Positions 29,476 through 39,529 are shown, counted from the stretch's first letter. The stretch is DNA of 64,000 bases from an uncultured Prevotella sp. (GCA_945869265.1 CAMBOI010000002.1:1-64000); one strand, 5' to 3'. A program made the numbers and translations. Notes: generated by a model from the sequence alone, not told the origin.

Positions 29476-31102
29476 CCTCCCTCATCATTTTCTTCACATA
29501 GGCAGCATACGCCGACCCCGGCACATTGCCTTGTTGCTGTATGGCTTGATAGGCATCGGCATATCCGTAGGGCATTTGGCTATATCCGCCGTATTGCTGC
29601 ACCCACTGCATATACCCCATAAAACTATTGAAATCGCCGTCGAGCAGCAACTGTCCCATAAAGTAGCTTAGGGCGAGGCGGTTGTCGGTGTTCTGTTGGA
29701 AAAGCAGTCCTAACATTTTGTGCTTCTCGGGATAACTATAAAGAAAACTGTCCTTATAGCGATAGCGTCGCAATTTACCCCAAGTCTCATGACTGTTCAC
29801 CTTGGCGTCGTTGTATAGATAAGTCTCGGCATCCTCTGCCCACGACTTGTAGAAAATGGTGTTCTTGAGAATGTTCAGACGCTTTTCAGCTGCCTTGTAG
29901 TCGCCGTTGACGATATAACATTCGGCAATGCGCTTTGTGCATCGTCCGCTCTGTCGGGCATTGAGTATCGACTGTTGGATGTCGGTCATATATCTCTTGG
30001 CGGAGTTAACCATGCCCAACCGCCAGAATGCCTCTGCCGTGGGGAGGTCGGACATATTGTCGCGTACCATTTGCAGGAGTAGGGCGTCGGTGCCGCTTTG
30101 CTTGAATGTGAACATCCTGTCGGCCAACTGCCCCGTCATGCCCAAGGCAAGGTTGACGCAGTTGCTGCTCATGGCAATGTCTGCTTGATGTCTCTCAGCC
30201 CTCTTGATGATGTCGTGCCATCGCTCCTGTCTCACCATTGAGTCTTGCCAAAGAATCTCATATACAAAAGGGTCGAAACCTTTGTTTATGGCGAATATAC
30301 CTACGATGGCCAACGTAGATACCTTTAATGCCAGGTGAAGATATCTGCGTGTCCTACTGAAGGTATCTTCATTTTTCCACGGGTAAAACCGTGCCGCCAA
30401 AGCTATAACTATAGGTGATAGCAACACCACATATTGCATGACGGGAGCCATAAGAGGAATACGGTAGTAATTGATGCCTCCCACCATCATACTGAGAGGC
30501 CATTGATAATCTACTACCCAATATGCCGCCATGATTGATATGGCGAATAGGGTCACATCTTCGATGAATAGTTTCCATCCATATTGCAATCCTCGGATAG
30601 CTACATATATCACGGCTGCAGGTCCTGCTGCCCAGTAAATCACGGGGACAGCCACTATATCGAATAAATAACCATGTCTGCCATACTTGCTCATGGCAAC
30701 TATTGCTCCGAGAGCCAAAACTATTGCCATGGGCAATGACATGAGAGTGTCGATGTCGCCCTGATGCCATAACATCAGCAGTGGTAGCAAGAATGTAATC
30801 GGGAATGCAGTCTTATCCCATTGCCTCACTGTCATCCACATCAACCATTGCATTGCGGCATATACCACACCTATAAGCAATGCCCCGAGCCATGGCACAT
30901 AGTAGAACTGCACCAGGAACTCACTGACATAATCAGCCATTCCTCCTGGCACTGCCATGCGTTGAAAAAAATAATCACCGGTAGTCAGCCACAGTTGGTT
31001 CTGCTCCTGATAGTTCAGTGCCTCAGGATATCCCAAGAGCCAGAACAAGAATACCGCGATACCGAATAACGCAGTAATTATCGCCCTAAGATTATTCTTC
31101 AT
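29468..31102 (-). CDS. DUF6057-like polytopic membrane protein with C-terminal repeat domain (copy 1)
   Basis: YQEQNQLWLTTGDYFFQRMAVPGGMADYVSEFLVQFYY, multiple TM segments, TPR-like C-terminus. Paralogous to 40023-41699 and 45637-46920. Confidence 0.7.
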   Translation of the reverse strand: MKNNLRAIITALFGIAVFLFWLLGYPEALNYQEQNQLWLTTGDYFFQRMAVPGGMADYVSEFLVQFYYVPWLGALLIGVVYAAMQWLMWMTVRQWDKTAFPITFLLPLLMLWHQGDIDTLMSLPMAIVLALGAIVAMSKYGRHGYLFDIVAVPVIYWAAGPAAVIYVAIRGLQYGWKLFIEDVTLFAISIMAAYWVVDYQWPLSMMVGGINYYRIPLMAPVMQYVVLLSPIVIALAARFYPWKNEDTFSRTRRYLHLALKVSTLAIVGIFAINKGFDPFVYEILWQDSMVRQERWHDIIKRAERHQADIAMSSNCVNLALGMTGQLADRMFTFKQSGTDALLLQMVRDNMSDLPTAEAFWRLGMVNSAKRYMTDIQQSILNARQSGRCTKRIAECYIVNGDYKAAEKRLNILKNTIFYKSWAEDAETYLYNDAKVNSHETWGKLRRYRYKDSFLYSYPEKHKMLGLLFQQNTDNRLALSYFMGQLLLDGDFNSFMGYMQWVQQYGGYSQMPYGYADAYQAIQQQGNVPGSAYAAYVKKMMREAK

Positions 31103-31111
31103 TCTTCACTC

Positions 31112-31756
31112 TTAAAAGAAGTCCACATCCTTAATACTTCCGTCCGGCATTTTCTTCTTATATGTCTTTGGGAACTGCTTGAGCAGGAAGTCGCCAAGGC
31201 TTGTGCCCTTCATGCTTTCGCCCATAGCATTTGAAGCCCTGCGGTAGTCGCGGCGCATACTCTCGAGTTTGGCTTTCATAGCCTCGGCAGTGGTAATGTC
31301 GCCTTTCTTCTCGGCATTGCGTCCGTCAATCATGAATGGCTGACATTCCATGTTAAATCTCTCTGTCCTCTCCTTCCATACCTGCAGAGAGTCGTTCTGA
31401 GGAGTACCCTTGCAAGAACTGATACTGTCGATAAACACCTGAATATCGCCCGGCTCTGTCACTATGAGCAGGTCTTGCACTCCTGTGCGGAAATGATAGT
31501 CAACTCGTATCACTCTCAAGTCGCAAGTATCGGCAGTGAATTCAAATTTCCCGTCTGCCACTACCATAGAGTCAACAGTCTCCATAGTGGCCGGTCGGGT
31601 CATTGGCACGAGAAAGATTTTCTTTCCGTTGAACTTAGGGTTAATGGTTCCCATGATATGGCACTTGCCGGTTACTGGTTTTGTGGTGGATTTACATCCT
31701 GCCATTGTCAAAGCCATCAATGTGATGGCACATACAAATAATATTTTCTTCATCAT
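31112..31756 (-). CDS. DUF4369-like lipoprotein
   Basis: Lipobox ALTMAGC; GTINPKFNGKKIFLVPM...METVDSMVVADGKFEF is typical of DUF4369 domains. Met at 31756 preferred over track start 31936. Confidence 0.75.
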   Translation of the reverse strand: MMKKILFVCAITLMALTMAGCKSTTKPVTGKCHIMGTINPKFNGKKIFLVPMTRPATMETVDSMVVADGKFEFTADTCDLRVIRVDYHFRTGVQDLLIVTEPGDIQVFIDSISSCKGTPQNDSLQVWKERTERFNMECQPFMIDGRNAEKKGDITTAEAMKAKLESMRRDYRRASNAMGESMKGTSLGDFLLKQFPKTYKKKMPDGSIKDVDFF

Positions 31757-31911
31757 TATTCTTTTTAGTAAAAACGCTGCAAAGTTACGATTTCTTTTCC
31801 AAACTGCCAAATGTTTTTGAGAAATATTGGTAAGAGACAGAAAGAAAACCCCCGCCCACCTCATGGAGAGGCAAGCGGGGACGAACAGTAATTTAACTAC
31901 TAAAACCAAAA

Positions 31912-33399
31912 TTACTTTTTCTTGAATGCCCACCAAGTGGCTTCACCCCAACCGGCTGTGCCAGGAGCTGCGTAGATGAGCTGCAGTTGGTCTTCGGTAG
32001 CCTTAAGAATTTCGAATTCTGTAGGCTTGGTTCCGCCACCATTAATCTGGAATGGGAAGAGAATAGAACCTGGGTCTGTTACGAGAGTTCCGTATGCCCA
32101 TGTTGCCAGTGAGCCATCGATAGAAGCCTGGGTGCGCTTACCCATCTGCCAGTTCTTAATCTCGAACTTACCACTGCGGATTTCCTTGCCGGAACCATCG
32201 TAAGACTTCACTGCACTTGTCTTCCAGTCGAATGTCATGTAAGCGTCTGCGCTTTCCTCGCCTGTAGCAACGCCAGTGTCAGAGTGCTGGAGCTGACCAG
32301 TGAGTTCCTCAGGAGTAGCACCCCACCAGATTCCACTAGTCCAATCTTCGCCAGGAGCATAACCGAGGTTACCCCATACAGCACCATCTGCACGTAACTC
32401 AGTATCCCAAGTCCATGCTTTAGTGCCAAAGCCTGTGAGAGCACACTCTGCGTCAGAAGAGCTCTTGAATGCCCACCATGTGGCCTCGCCCCAACCGGCT
32501 GTGCCAGGAGCTGCATATATAAGCTGGAGATGGCTTGCATCAAGTTTGACAATTTCGAATGATGTAGGCTTGGTTCCGCCACCATTAATCTGGAATGGGA
32601 AGAGAATTGCACCTTCTGTAGTCTTCAGAGTACCATAAGACCAGTTTGCAACAGAACCATCAATTGAAGGAACATTCTTCTCGCCTGTGTAACCCTCTAC
32701 AGAGTACTTACCGCTACGAATCTGGTTGCCAGCAGCGTCGTAAGTCTTTATGTTACCATCATCATAGAACTCCATATATGCGCCAGCTGCCTCTTCGCCT
32801 GTAGCAACACCAGTATCTGAATGTTGCAACTGAGTCAGAAGACCTGCAGGGTCAGAACCCCACCAGATTCCACTAGTCCAATCTTCGCCAGGAGCATAAC
32901 CGAGGTTACCCCATACAGCACCATCTGCACGTAACTCAGTATCCCACTCCCAAACCTTATATCCGTAAGCGTCAGAAGCGAGGACACGCATTTCGGGTGT
33001 CAACTCCAATGGTACAAATACATTACATGTTTTCTCTGCAATAACCTTTGAACCGTCGAAGTTCATTGTTTCTACATAGAAAGTCTGTTCATTGGGATTG
33101 CCACGCTTCGGTACTATTTTGAACTTGCCGTTGGCAACACCAGAAACGAGAACATTCTCTACTCCATCTGCATCCTTCTGATAGATGCGAACAACTCGTG
33201 ACGGAGATGTCGTGAAGGTGAAGTAGTTACCATCTTCTTTCTCCTGAGTGTAGGTTTCGTCATACTGTTTGAATGAGAAACCGTCAGAAAGCTGCTGCTC
33301 AGACAAGCTGCTGCTTGGCATACTGATGTCGTCCTTTGAGGGATCGCAGGCAGTTAGCAAGCCCACGGCAGCCATCATGAATATAATTGATTTTTTCAT
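31912..33399 (-). CDS. Lipoprotein with two near-identical tandem domains
   Basis: Lipobox AVGLLTAC; two copies of W-x-WDTELRADGAVWGNLGYAPGEDWTSGIWWG...LIYAAPGTAGWGEATWWAFK. Located after susD in a SusC/D operon. Confidence 0.8.
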   Translation of the reverse strand: MKKSIIFMMAAVGLLTACDPSKDDISMPSSSLSEQQLSDGFSFKQYDETYTQEKEDGNYFTFTTSPSRVVRIYQKDADGVENVLVSGVANGKFKIVPKRGNPNEQTFYVETMNFDGSKVIAEKTCNVFVPLELTPEMRVLASDAYGYKVWEWDTELRADGAVWGNLGYAPGEDWTSGIWWGSDPAGLLTQLQHSDTGVATGEEAAGAYMEFYDDGNIKTYDAAGNQIRSGKYSVEGYTGEKNVPSIDGSVANWSYGTLKTTEGAILFPFQINGGGTKPTSFEIVKLDASHLQLIYAAPGTAGWGEATWWAFKSSSDAECALTGFGTKAWTWDTELRADGAVWGNLGYAPGEDWTSGIWWGATPEELTGQLQHSDTGVATGEESADAYMTFDWKTSAVKSYDGSGKEIRSGKFEIKNWQMGKRTQASIDGSLATWAYGTLVTDPGSILFPFQINGGGTKPTEFEILKATEDQLQLIYAAPGTAGWGEATWWAFKKK

Positions 33400-33438
33400 T
33401 GCTTTTTCAATTTGATTAATGATTATACATCTCTTTTA

Positions 33439-35250
33439 TTACCAGCCTCCGTATTCAGAGTCAGCACCTGTCCAACCCTCGTTCTGTACAACAGTACCGA
33501 GTGCCACCTGGGTGTCAGGCATCTTTTGGAATCCGGCAGTTGCGTTGTAACGTACGCTGTAGCCTCCGTTGTGGCTGGCAGCCTCGTTCTTTGCAGGCGA
33601 ACCGCAGTAATAGATGTCCTGACCTTCTTGTTTGTCAAGAGCTACAGAGGCAATGTGCCAACGGCGGATGTCGTTCCAACGGATACCCTCGCAAGCAAAC
33701 TCCCAGCGACGCTCATCCTGGAGAGCCTTGAGTGTATAGGTTGAAATTGGGTCAAGTCCAGCACGGGCACGCACCTTGTTGATACCAGTCACGTCTTCCT
33801 TCAACTCCGACTGCATAAGCAGTACGTCAGCGAAGCGGATAAGAACCTGGTCGTGGATGTTGTCGAGCTGGAAGTTGTTACCATAACCACCCTGCTGACC
33901 GCCAGTCATACCATACATACATGTCTCGAAGCAGAATGCATATTCAGGAGCGGGGTTGCCGTCAGAACCAGGGATTGTACCATCGTTCTTGCATGCGATA
34001 GGCGACCACTTCTTTGCATAATAGTCGGTCTCCTGCACGAAGTCAGCCCAACCGCCACGTCCGTAGTTTGGCATTTCCTTAGTATCGTTAACGTCGCAGA
34101 TGGTAGCCTTCAGACGAATGTCGTTAGGCTCGGCAACCTTCCAGTCTTTCACGAGGTTGGGAGCAACAGGACCTGCGCCCCATCCCTGACCGAACGGGAA
34201 TGTATTTTTTATGTCCTGACCGCCACGAACACCGAAGTGAAGGGCATAGCCGTTTGAGTATCCGATAGTGGTGCTCCAAGAAGCCTGCTTGTTAAACTTG
34301 ATGGCGAACATTGACTCCGGGTTAATGCCATTGTCGTTTTCCACCCAAGCAAGTCCCTTACCGGCAGCGTAAGGATAGTCGTTGATGGTCTTTTTGTTTG
34401 TATAAGCCCAAAGGTTGCGGAAGTCATCTACCAGTGAGTAACCGGAATTGTTAACACAGTCGTCGATATATCCGATAACATCCTGCTTTGTCAGAGTTGT
34501 TCCGTCTGGAAGTTCTACTGATGTAAGAGGGTTGTAGGTTGTGCTAACCATGTCTGCCACGGTAGTACCATTGCAGTACATACCAGTGTAGAACAACCAT
34601 GCACGTCCGAGCATAGCCTCTGCAGTGTATTTGTCAACATGACCAACGCGAGAAGAGTTGAGACTGTTCTCAGCAGGCATTGAAGACGCTGCGTCGCGGA
34701 GGTCCTGGAGAATCTGTCCCCAGAGCACCTTTACGTCGCCCTGCTTGTTGTCGGCCTCGGCAGCATTTCTTACCAAAGGTACGTTGCCGTACATTGAGGC
34801 AAGCTCATAGTAGTAGAAAGCGCGGAGGAACTTTGCCTCACCGATAGCCTGGTTCTTAACGTCCTCAGACATGCTTTCTGAACCTTCGAGCACTTCGAGA
34901 AGGGTGTTGGCACGTGAGATACCCTTGAAACGGTCGGCATAGAACTGGTTGGTCATGTCGGCGTTGTAGTTCATGAGCAAGTCCTCAGCCTGCATCAGCT
35001 TGTCGTTGGTACCGCCACCGCCGAGCTGGTCGTCAGAGGCCAGACAGGCATTGTAGAGGAACGACATCTGAGGATTGGCATGTATTTCGTTCAGGTTCTG
35101 ATATACACCTGCAAGTACAGCCTCTGCGTCGGCATCAGTCTTAGGGAACTGGCTAGATGACATTTCACCAATGTTCTCCACATTGTCGATGTCGCAAGAT
35201 GCAAGTCCCATTGTGCAAAGGGCTGTTGCTATATAAAATATCTTTTTCAT
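33439..35250 (-). CDS. SusD/RagB family nutrient-binding lipoprotein
   Basis: Lipobox MGLASC, SusD-like TPR region (GEAKFLRAFYYYELASMYGNVPLV), C-terminal LQDERRWEFACEGIRWNDIRRW. Confidence 0.95.
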   Translation of the reverse strand: MKKIFYIATALCTMGLASCDIDNVENIGEMSSSQFPKTDADAEAVLAGVYQNLNEIHANPQMSFLYNACLASDDQLGGGGTNDKLMQAEDLLMNYNADMTNQFYADRFKGISRANTLLEVLEGSESMSEDVKNQAIGEAKFLRAFYYYELASMYGNVPLVRNAAEADNKQGDVKVLWGQILQDLRDAASSMPAENSLNSSRVGHVDKYTAEAMLGRAWLFYTGMYCNGTTVADMVSTTYNPLTSVELPDGTTLTKQDVIGYIDDCVNNSGYSLVDDFRNLWAYTNKKTINDYPYAAGKGLAWVENDNGINPESMFAIKFNKQASWSTTIGYSNGYALHFGVRGGQDIKNTFPFGQGWGAGPVAPNLVKDWKVAEPNDIRLKATICDVNDTKEMPNYGRGGWADFVQETDYYAKKWSPIACKNDGTIPGSDGNPAPEYAFCFETCMYGMTGGQQGGYGNNFQLDNIHDQVLIRFADVLLMQSELKEDVTGINKVRARAGLDPISTYTLKALQDERRWEFACEGIRWNDIRRWHIASVALDKQEGQDIYYCGSPAKNEAASHNGGYSVRYNATAGFQKMPDTQVALGTVVQNEGWTGADSEYGGW

Positions 35251-35271
35251 TGTACGTTCAATTTTTAATAA

Positions 35272-38200
35272 TTAGAATTTAACGTTTACACCTACCATGT
35301 ATGTGCGTGGCTGTGGATAGTTACCTACGTCAACGCCGGTTACCCAAGACTCAGAGGCGATAGACTTACCGTTTTCAGGATCCATACCCTTGTAGCCTGT
35401 GATGGTGAAGAGGTTCTGTGCTGCCACGTAGAGACGAAGCTGCTGGAATGGGCAATTCTTCCAGATGGTCTTGAAGTCGTAGCCCAAGGTGAGGTTCTGC
35501 AGACGGAAGTAGTCGGCATTCTCGATATAAATGTCAGAGATAGACTGCCAGTTTACACCAGAGTTCATCTTGGCAAACTGAGGATATCTGTTGCTTGTGC
35601 CCTCGCCGTTCCAGTAAGAATAAACTTCAGATGTGAAGTTCTCGTATTCACCGTCGGTGAACTTACGATAAGAACGAGCTACCTGCTGACCGAGTGCTGC
35701 ATAACCAGTCACGTTAATGTCGAAGCCCTTGTAGCTTGCACCGAGGGTGATACCCATTGTCACGTCTGGTGTAGGATTACCGAGGTCGGTCTTGTCGTCG
35801 TCGTTAACAATACCGTCACCATTTACGTCAACGAACTTCAGGTCGCCCACCTTAAGGCTTGAACCCTGGTGAGAGTTGGCGGGATCGCCGTCCTTCAGAG
35901 TAGCTGTGTAAGCAGCGAGATCCTCTGCGTTCTGGATAACGCCGTCGGTCTTGTAGCCCCAGAAGTAACCGATTGGGTGTCCTTCCTCGAAGCGTGCCAT
36001 GTAGCCAGTGCCCTGTGCGAGCAGGTCGCTACCGCCGTTGTTGTATTTCTGTGGAGAATTAACCTCTGTAACCTCGTTCTTGTTGTATGCGATGTTATAA
36101 CCGATGTTGTACTTGAAGTCCTTTCCAATCTGGTCCTGCCAGTTGAGCGCAACCTCGACACCGGTGTTCTCAACAGTACCGGCATTCTTCAACTGAGAAG
36201 AGAAACCTGTTGTAGGTGATACAGGCACTGCCACGAGCAGGTCTTTGGTCTTCTTCTTATACCAGTCGGCATTTAAGCTCAGCTTGCCACCGAAGAAACG
36301 GGCGTCAAGACCGATGTTCAGCTGCTCTGATGTCTCCCAAGTAAGGTCGGCATTGGCAAGACGTGAGAGAGAAGCACCACGTACAGGAGTGTCCTTGGTA
36401 TTGCCGAATGAGTAGTTGCTGTGTGCGTCGTAAGCGAAAGCAGCCTCATACTGGAATGCAGAGATATTCTTGTTACCGTTCTGACCCCAACCGGCGCGCA
36501 GTTTCAAGAAGTCGAGAGTTCCGGCAAGAGATTCCATGAATTTCTCGTTGCTGATAACCCAACCAGCAGAGAATGATGGGAAGTAACCCCAGCGCTTGCC
36601 AGGAGCGAACATTGAAGAACCGTCGGCACGGATGATAGCAGAGAACATATACTTCTCGGCGAAGTCATAGTTCAGACGTCCGAAGTATGACATACCGCGT
36701 GAGTCGGTGCTTGGCAGACCAGATACAGTGGCTGATGTGTTGTTCTTCATCAGTGTCATGTAAGCATGGTCGAAGTCGGAAATGATAGCGCTTGTAGCAG
36801 TTGCGCTGAGTTGGAATCCAAAGTCAGGACGGCTCTCGCCATACTCGGTACCAACGAGCACGTCGAAGTGGTTATCCTTGGCAATGTCGAACTTATAGTT
36901 CAGGGTATTTGTTGTTCCCCAGCTCCAACCTGTACCAATCTGGTTTGTGGCAGACTCGTTGGTGCGCTGGTCACCCTGGTCGTTGAGGTGATATGTACCG
37001 AGGAAGTTACGCCATGTCCATGTGTTCTGCTTGTAGCTCACCTGTCCACGATAGATAAGACCCTTGATAGGCTGGATTTCAACATAGCCCACAACATCGA
37101 GGTTTTGATTTACGCTCTTGTTGTTTGCACTCTGATTCTTTACCAAAGATGCGAGCGGGTTGGTAGCGTAAGATGTATAGTTGAAGAAACCTGAGCTCTT
37201 CAGGTCATCATAACCGAAGAATTCGCCATCATTATTATAAATAGGTATAAGCGGGTTGGCACGGAGCATGGTAGAAAGCTGGTTGGAATACTGGCCGCCA
37301 TCGTCGAGACCCTGCTTCTGGCGGTGCCCATAATAGAGGTTCTCACCCACCTTGATTACGTCCATACCCTTGGAGTTACGCAGGATAACGTGCTCAGAGT
37401 TCAGACGCAGTGTGAAGCGGCGGAAGTCAGACTTTGCATAGTCGCCACCGAATACACCATCCTGATACTGATAGCCAAGACCCATTGAGAACTTCGAGAG
37501 GTCGGAACCACCGGTAATGTTCAGAGAGTGGCTGGTAGTAACGGCGTTCTTGTTGCGCAGTGCCTCAACCCAGTTGGTTCCGGGGTTAGCTCCACTCTGA
37601 TAGTCGGCGAGGAGCTGCTCGTTGCCCTGGAAAAAGTCTGCCCAGTTATAAGGAGTCTCACCAGAGTTGTATTTGGCGAGGTCCATCACCTTCATATATT
37701 CGCCAGCGGTAAGCATCTGCGGCAGGCGATAGATGTTTGACCATCCCATATAACCGTCGTAAGAAACCTGTACCTTACCAGCCTTACCCTGCTTTGTGGT
37801 AACGAGGATAACACCGTTGGCAGCAGCCGAACCGTAGATGGCACAAGAGGCGGCATCCTTCAGCACGTCGATACGCTCGATGTCGGCAGGGTTGATGTTA
37901 TTGATATCACCACCTGATACACCGTCAATAACGTAAAGAGGTGCTGTGTTGCCGTTGGTACCGGCACCACGGATGGTAACCTTAAATCCGTCACCTGGCT
38001 GACCAGATGAGGCCTGAATGTTTACACCAGGAGTCTGGCTCTGCAATGCACCGAGAGCCTGGGTAGTGTTAAGCTTTGCGATGTTCTCGCCCTTCACCTC
38101 AACTGTGGCACCAGTGACGAGCTTCTTCTTCTGAACACCATAACCTACGACTACTACTTCCTCCAATTCTTGGCTGTTGCTTTCGAGCTTAACGTTGTAG

Positions 38201-38517
38201 GTATTAGCATTGCCCACTTTTACTTCCTGCGGCTTTGCGCCCACGAAGGTGATGACGAGCACGTCACCGGGTTTTGCGTTGATAGCGTATTTACCGTCGA
38301 AATCGGTAATCACACCATTGTTGGTACCCTTGATTTTCACGGTAGCTCCGATCACCGGACCCATGTCGTCAGTAACGGTACCCTGCACTTTCTTTGCTTG
38401 CTGAACGGCAGCTACTGGAGATTCCTTCGCGCCTGCGTATGCGTCAGATGGCAAGGCTGCGCCGAGCACCGAGCAAACGCCCATCAGCATGACTGATTTT
38501 TTGAATTTCAAATCCAT
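35272..38517 (-). CDS. SusC/RagA family TonB-linked outer membrane protein
   Basis: N-terminal carboxypeptidase-like domain (GTVTDDMGPVIGATVKIKGTNNGVITDFDGKY), VVVGYGVQKKK, plug and barrel, C-terminal aromatic strand. Confidence 0.97.
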   Translation of the reverse strand: MDLKFKKSVMLMGVCSVLGAALPSDAYAGAKESPVAAVQQAKKVQGTVTDDMGPVIGATVKIKGTNNGVITDFDGKYAINAKPGDVLVITFVGAKPQEVKVGNANTYNVKLESNSQELEEVVVVGYGVQKKKLVTGATVEVKGENIAKLNTTQALGALQSQTPGVNIQASSGQPGDGFKVTIRGAGTNGNTAPLYVIDGVSGGDINNINPADIERIDVLKDAASCAIYGSAAANGVILVTTKQGKAGKVQVSYDGYMGWSNIYRLPQMLTAGEYMKVMDLAKYNSGETPYNWADFFQGNEQLLADYQSGANPGTNWVEALRNKNAVTTSHSLNITGGSDLSKFSMGLGYQYQDGVFGGDYAKSDFRRFTLRLNSEHVILRNSKGMDVIKVGENLYYGHRQKQGLDDGGQYSNQLSTMLRANPLIPIYNNDGEFFGYDDLKSSGFFNYTSYATNPLASLVKNQSANNKSVNQNLDVVGYVEIQPIKGLIYRGQVSYKQNTWTWRNFLGTYHLNDQGDQRTNESATNQIGTGWSWGTTNTLNYKFDIAKDNHFDVLVGTEYGESRPDFGFQLSATATSAIISDFDHAYMTLMKNNTSATVSGLPSTDSRGMSYFGRLNYDFAEKYMFSAIIRADGSSMFAPGKRWGYFPSFSAGWVISNEKFMESLAGTLDFLKLRAGWGQNGNKNISAFQYEAAFAYDAHSNYSFGNTKDTPVRGASLSRLANADLTWETSEQLNIGLDARFFGGKLSLNADWYKKKTKDLLVAVPVSPTTGFSSQLKNAGTVENTGVEVALNWQDQIGKDFKYNIGYNIAYNKNEVTEVNSPQKYNNGGSDLLAQGTGYMARFEEGHPIGYFWGYKTDGVIQNAEDLAAYTATLKDGDPANSHQGSSLKVGDLKFVDVNGDGIVNDDDKTDLGNPTPDVTMGITLGASYKGFDINVTGYAALGQQVARSYRKFTDGEYENFTSEVYSYWNGEGTSNRYPQFAKMNSGVNWQSISDIYIENADYFRLQNLTLGYDFKTIWKNCPFQQLRLYVAAQNLFTITGYKGMDPENGKSIASESWVTGVDVGNYPQPRTYMVGVNVKF

Positions 38518-38575
38518 ACTTAAGTACTTTTCTTTAGATTTTAATTTCTCATTGTTGTTAATTACTAAATTAGTG

Positions 38576-38604
38576 AGGACACATCCACCTGGTGGACACG
38601 TCCT
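38576..38604 (-). promoter_or_regulatory. Hairpin in the susC leader
   Basis: AGGAC-ACA-TCCACC-T-GGTGGA-CAC-GTCCT: two perfectly paired stems with a symmetric internal loop, between the -7 box and susC. Confidence 0.55.
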
Positions 38605-38741
38605 GGAATGATTTTGGTTTCTTTGTTACGTACTGTTTCTTTTTAACATGTTAGTTTAAATTTATTTACGATAAATATTATGTTTCGAATCGGTTTTGGC
38701 CTCATAAAAATGGGCTTTTTTGATTGTTCACTTTTCGGTTG

Positions 38742-38749
38742 CAAAGATA
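38742..38749 (-). promoter_or_regulatory. -7 box TATCTTTG for the susC operon
   Basis: caaagata on plus; implies a leader of about 215 nt. Confidence 0.5.
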
Positions 38750-39136
38750 GGTCTTTTTTCTGAAATAGAATGATACTTTTTTGCTAAGTATTAATACTAT
38801 TTTGTAAAATTGTGTCTTTTTATGCCATTTTTCTATTAATTTGAGAGAAAAACGGGTATTTTTGCTTAATTTGTGTAAATAATACACTTAAAATTAAAGG
38901 TATTCCTAATAAATAGTTAAAACCTGTAATTAGGTCGTTAATTTATATATACTTACTTCTATCAGATGTACAATACAAGTATTTCTATAAATAATTATAT
39001 TAATGTACGCGCGTAAGTGATACTTTATCCTCAATGACAATTAAGTTATGTATATCTTGTTGTCCTGTCGTTGTCTTTTCATAACAACGATTGGAACAGT
39101 TGTTCCATAACTGTTGTCACATCTGTTCCATCACTG

Positions 39137-39177
39137 TTGTCACAATCGTACCATAGCTACTGGTACGATTGTGACAA
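39137..39177. repeat. Perfect inverted repeat, 17-bp arms and 7-nt loop, flanked by further partial copies
   Basis: TTGTCACAATCGTACCA-TAGCTAC-TGGTACGATTGTGACAA; related units span about 39090-39226. Confidence 0.9.
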
Positions 39178-39511
39178 TCGAAGTGGTACGACTGTGACAA
39201 CAACTGTGGTACGACTGTGACAACAGGCATCTGTCTTGTTCATCAAACAGGTTGACTAGTTTTTTTATTATTTGTATTTCTCGTTGACTCTTCTTGTCAT
39301 TGTTCACTCTGAAAGTTGACTATTATATATGAACAAGAATATGGATGATAATTGCTGAAATAACCCTAAAAATTGCGTTTTTATGGCATATTATTAAAGA
39401 AATAGCACCAGTTCTGATTTATCTGTCACTATATAAATATTTATAAACATCTGTGTTTCAGATATATAATATAAATAATGACACTGACAGATAAATTGCA
39501 ACATTTTATCC

Positions 39512-39529
39512 TGCGTGCGCACGCGCGCG
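39512..39529. other. 18-nt perfectly alternating pyrimidine-purine tract
   Basis: TGCGTGCGCACGCGCGCG, containing the palindrome GCGTGCGCACGC, in an AT-rich region. Confidence 0.85.

Noticed and set aside
28973-29671. 232-aa plus-strand ORF spanning the junction of CxxCH copy 1 and DUF6057-like copy 1
   Set aside because: Antisense to two well-supported CDSs and crosses the repeat-containing junction; no motif.
33439-38517. Canonical polysaccharide utilization locus
   Set aside because: SusC/SusD are present, but the operon carries no carbohydrate-active enzyme; GH43 at 49.7 kb is over 10 kb away with genes on both strands between.
39090-39226. CRISPR array
   Set aside because: Repeats are nested direct and inverted copies with no regular unique spacers and no cas genes in the window.
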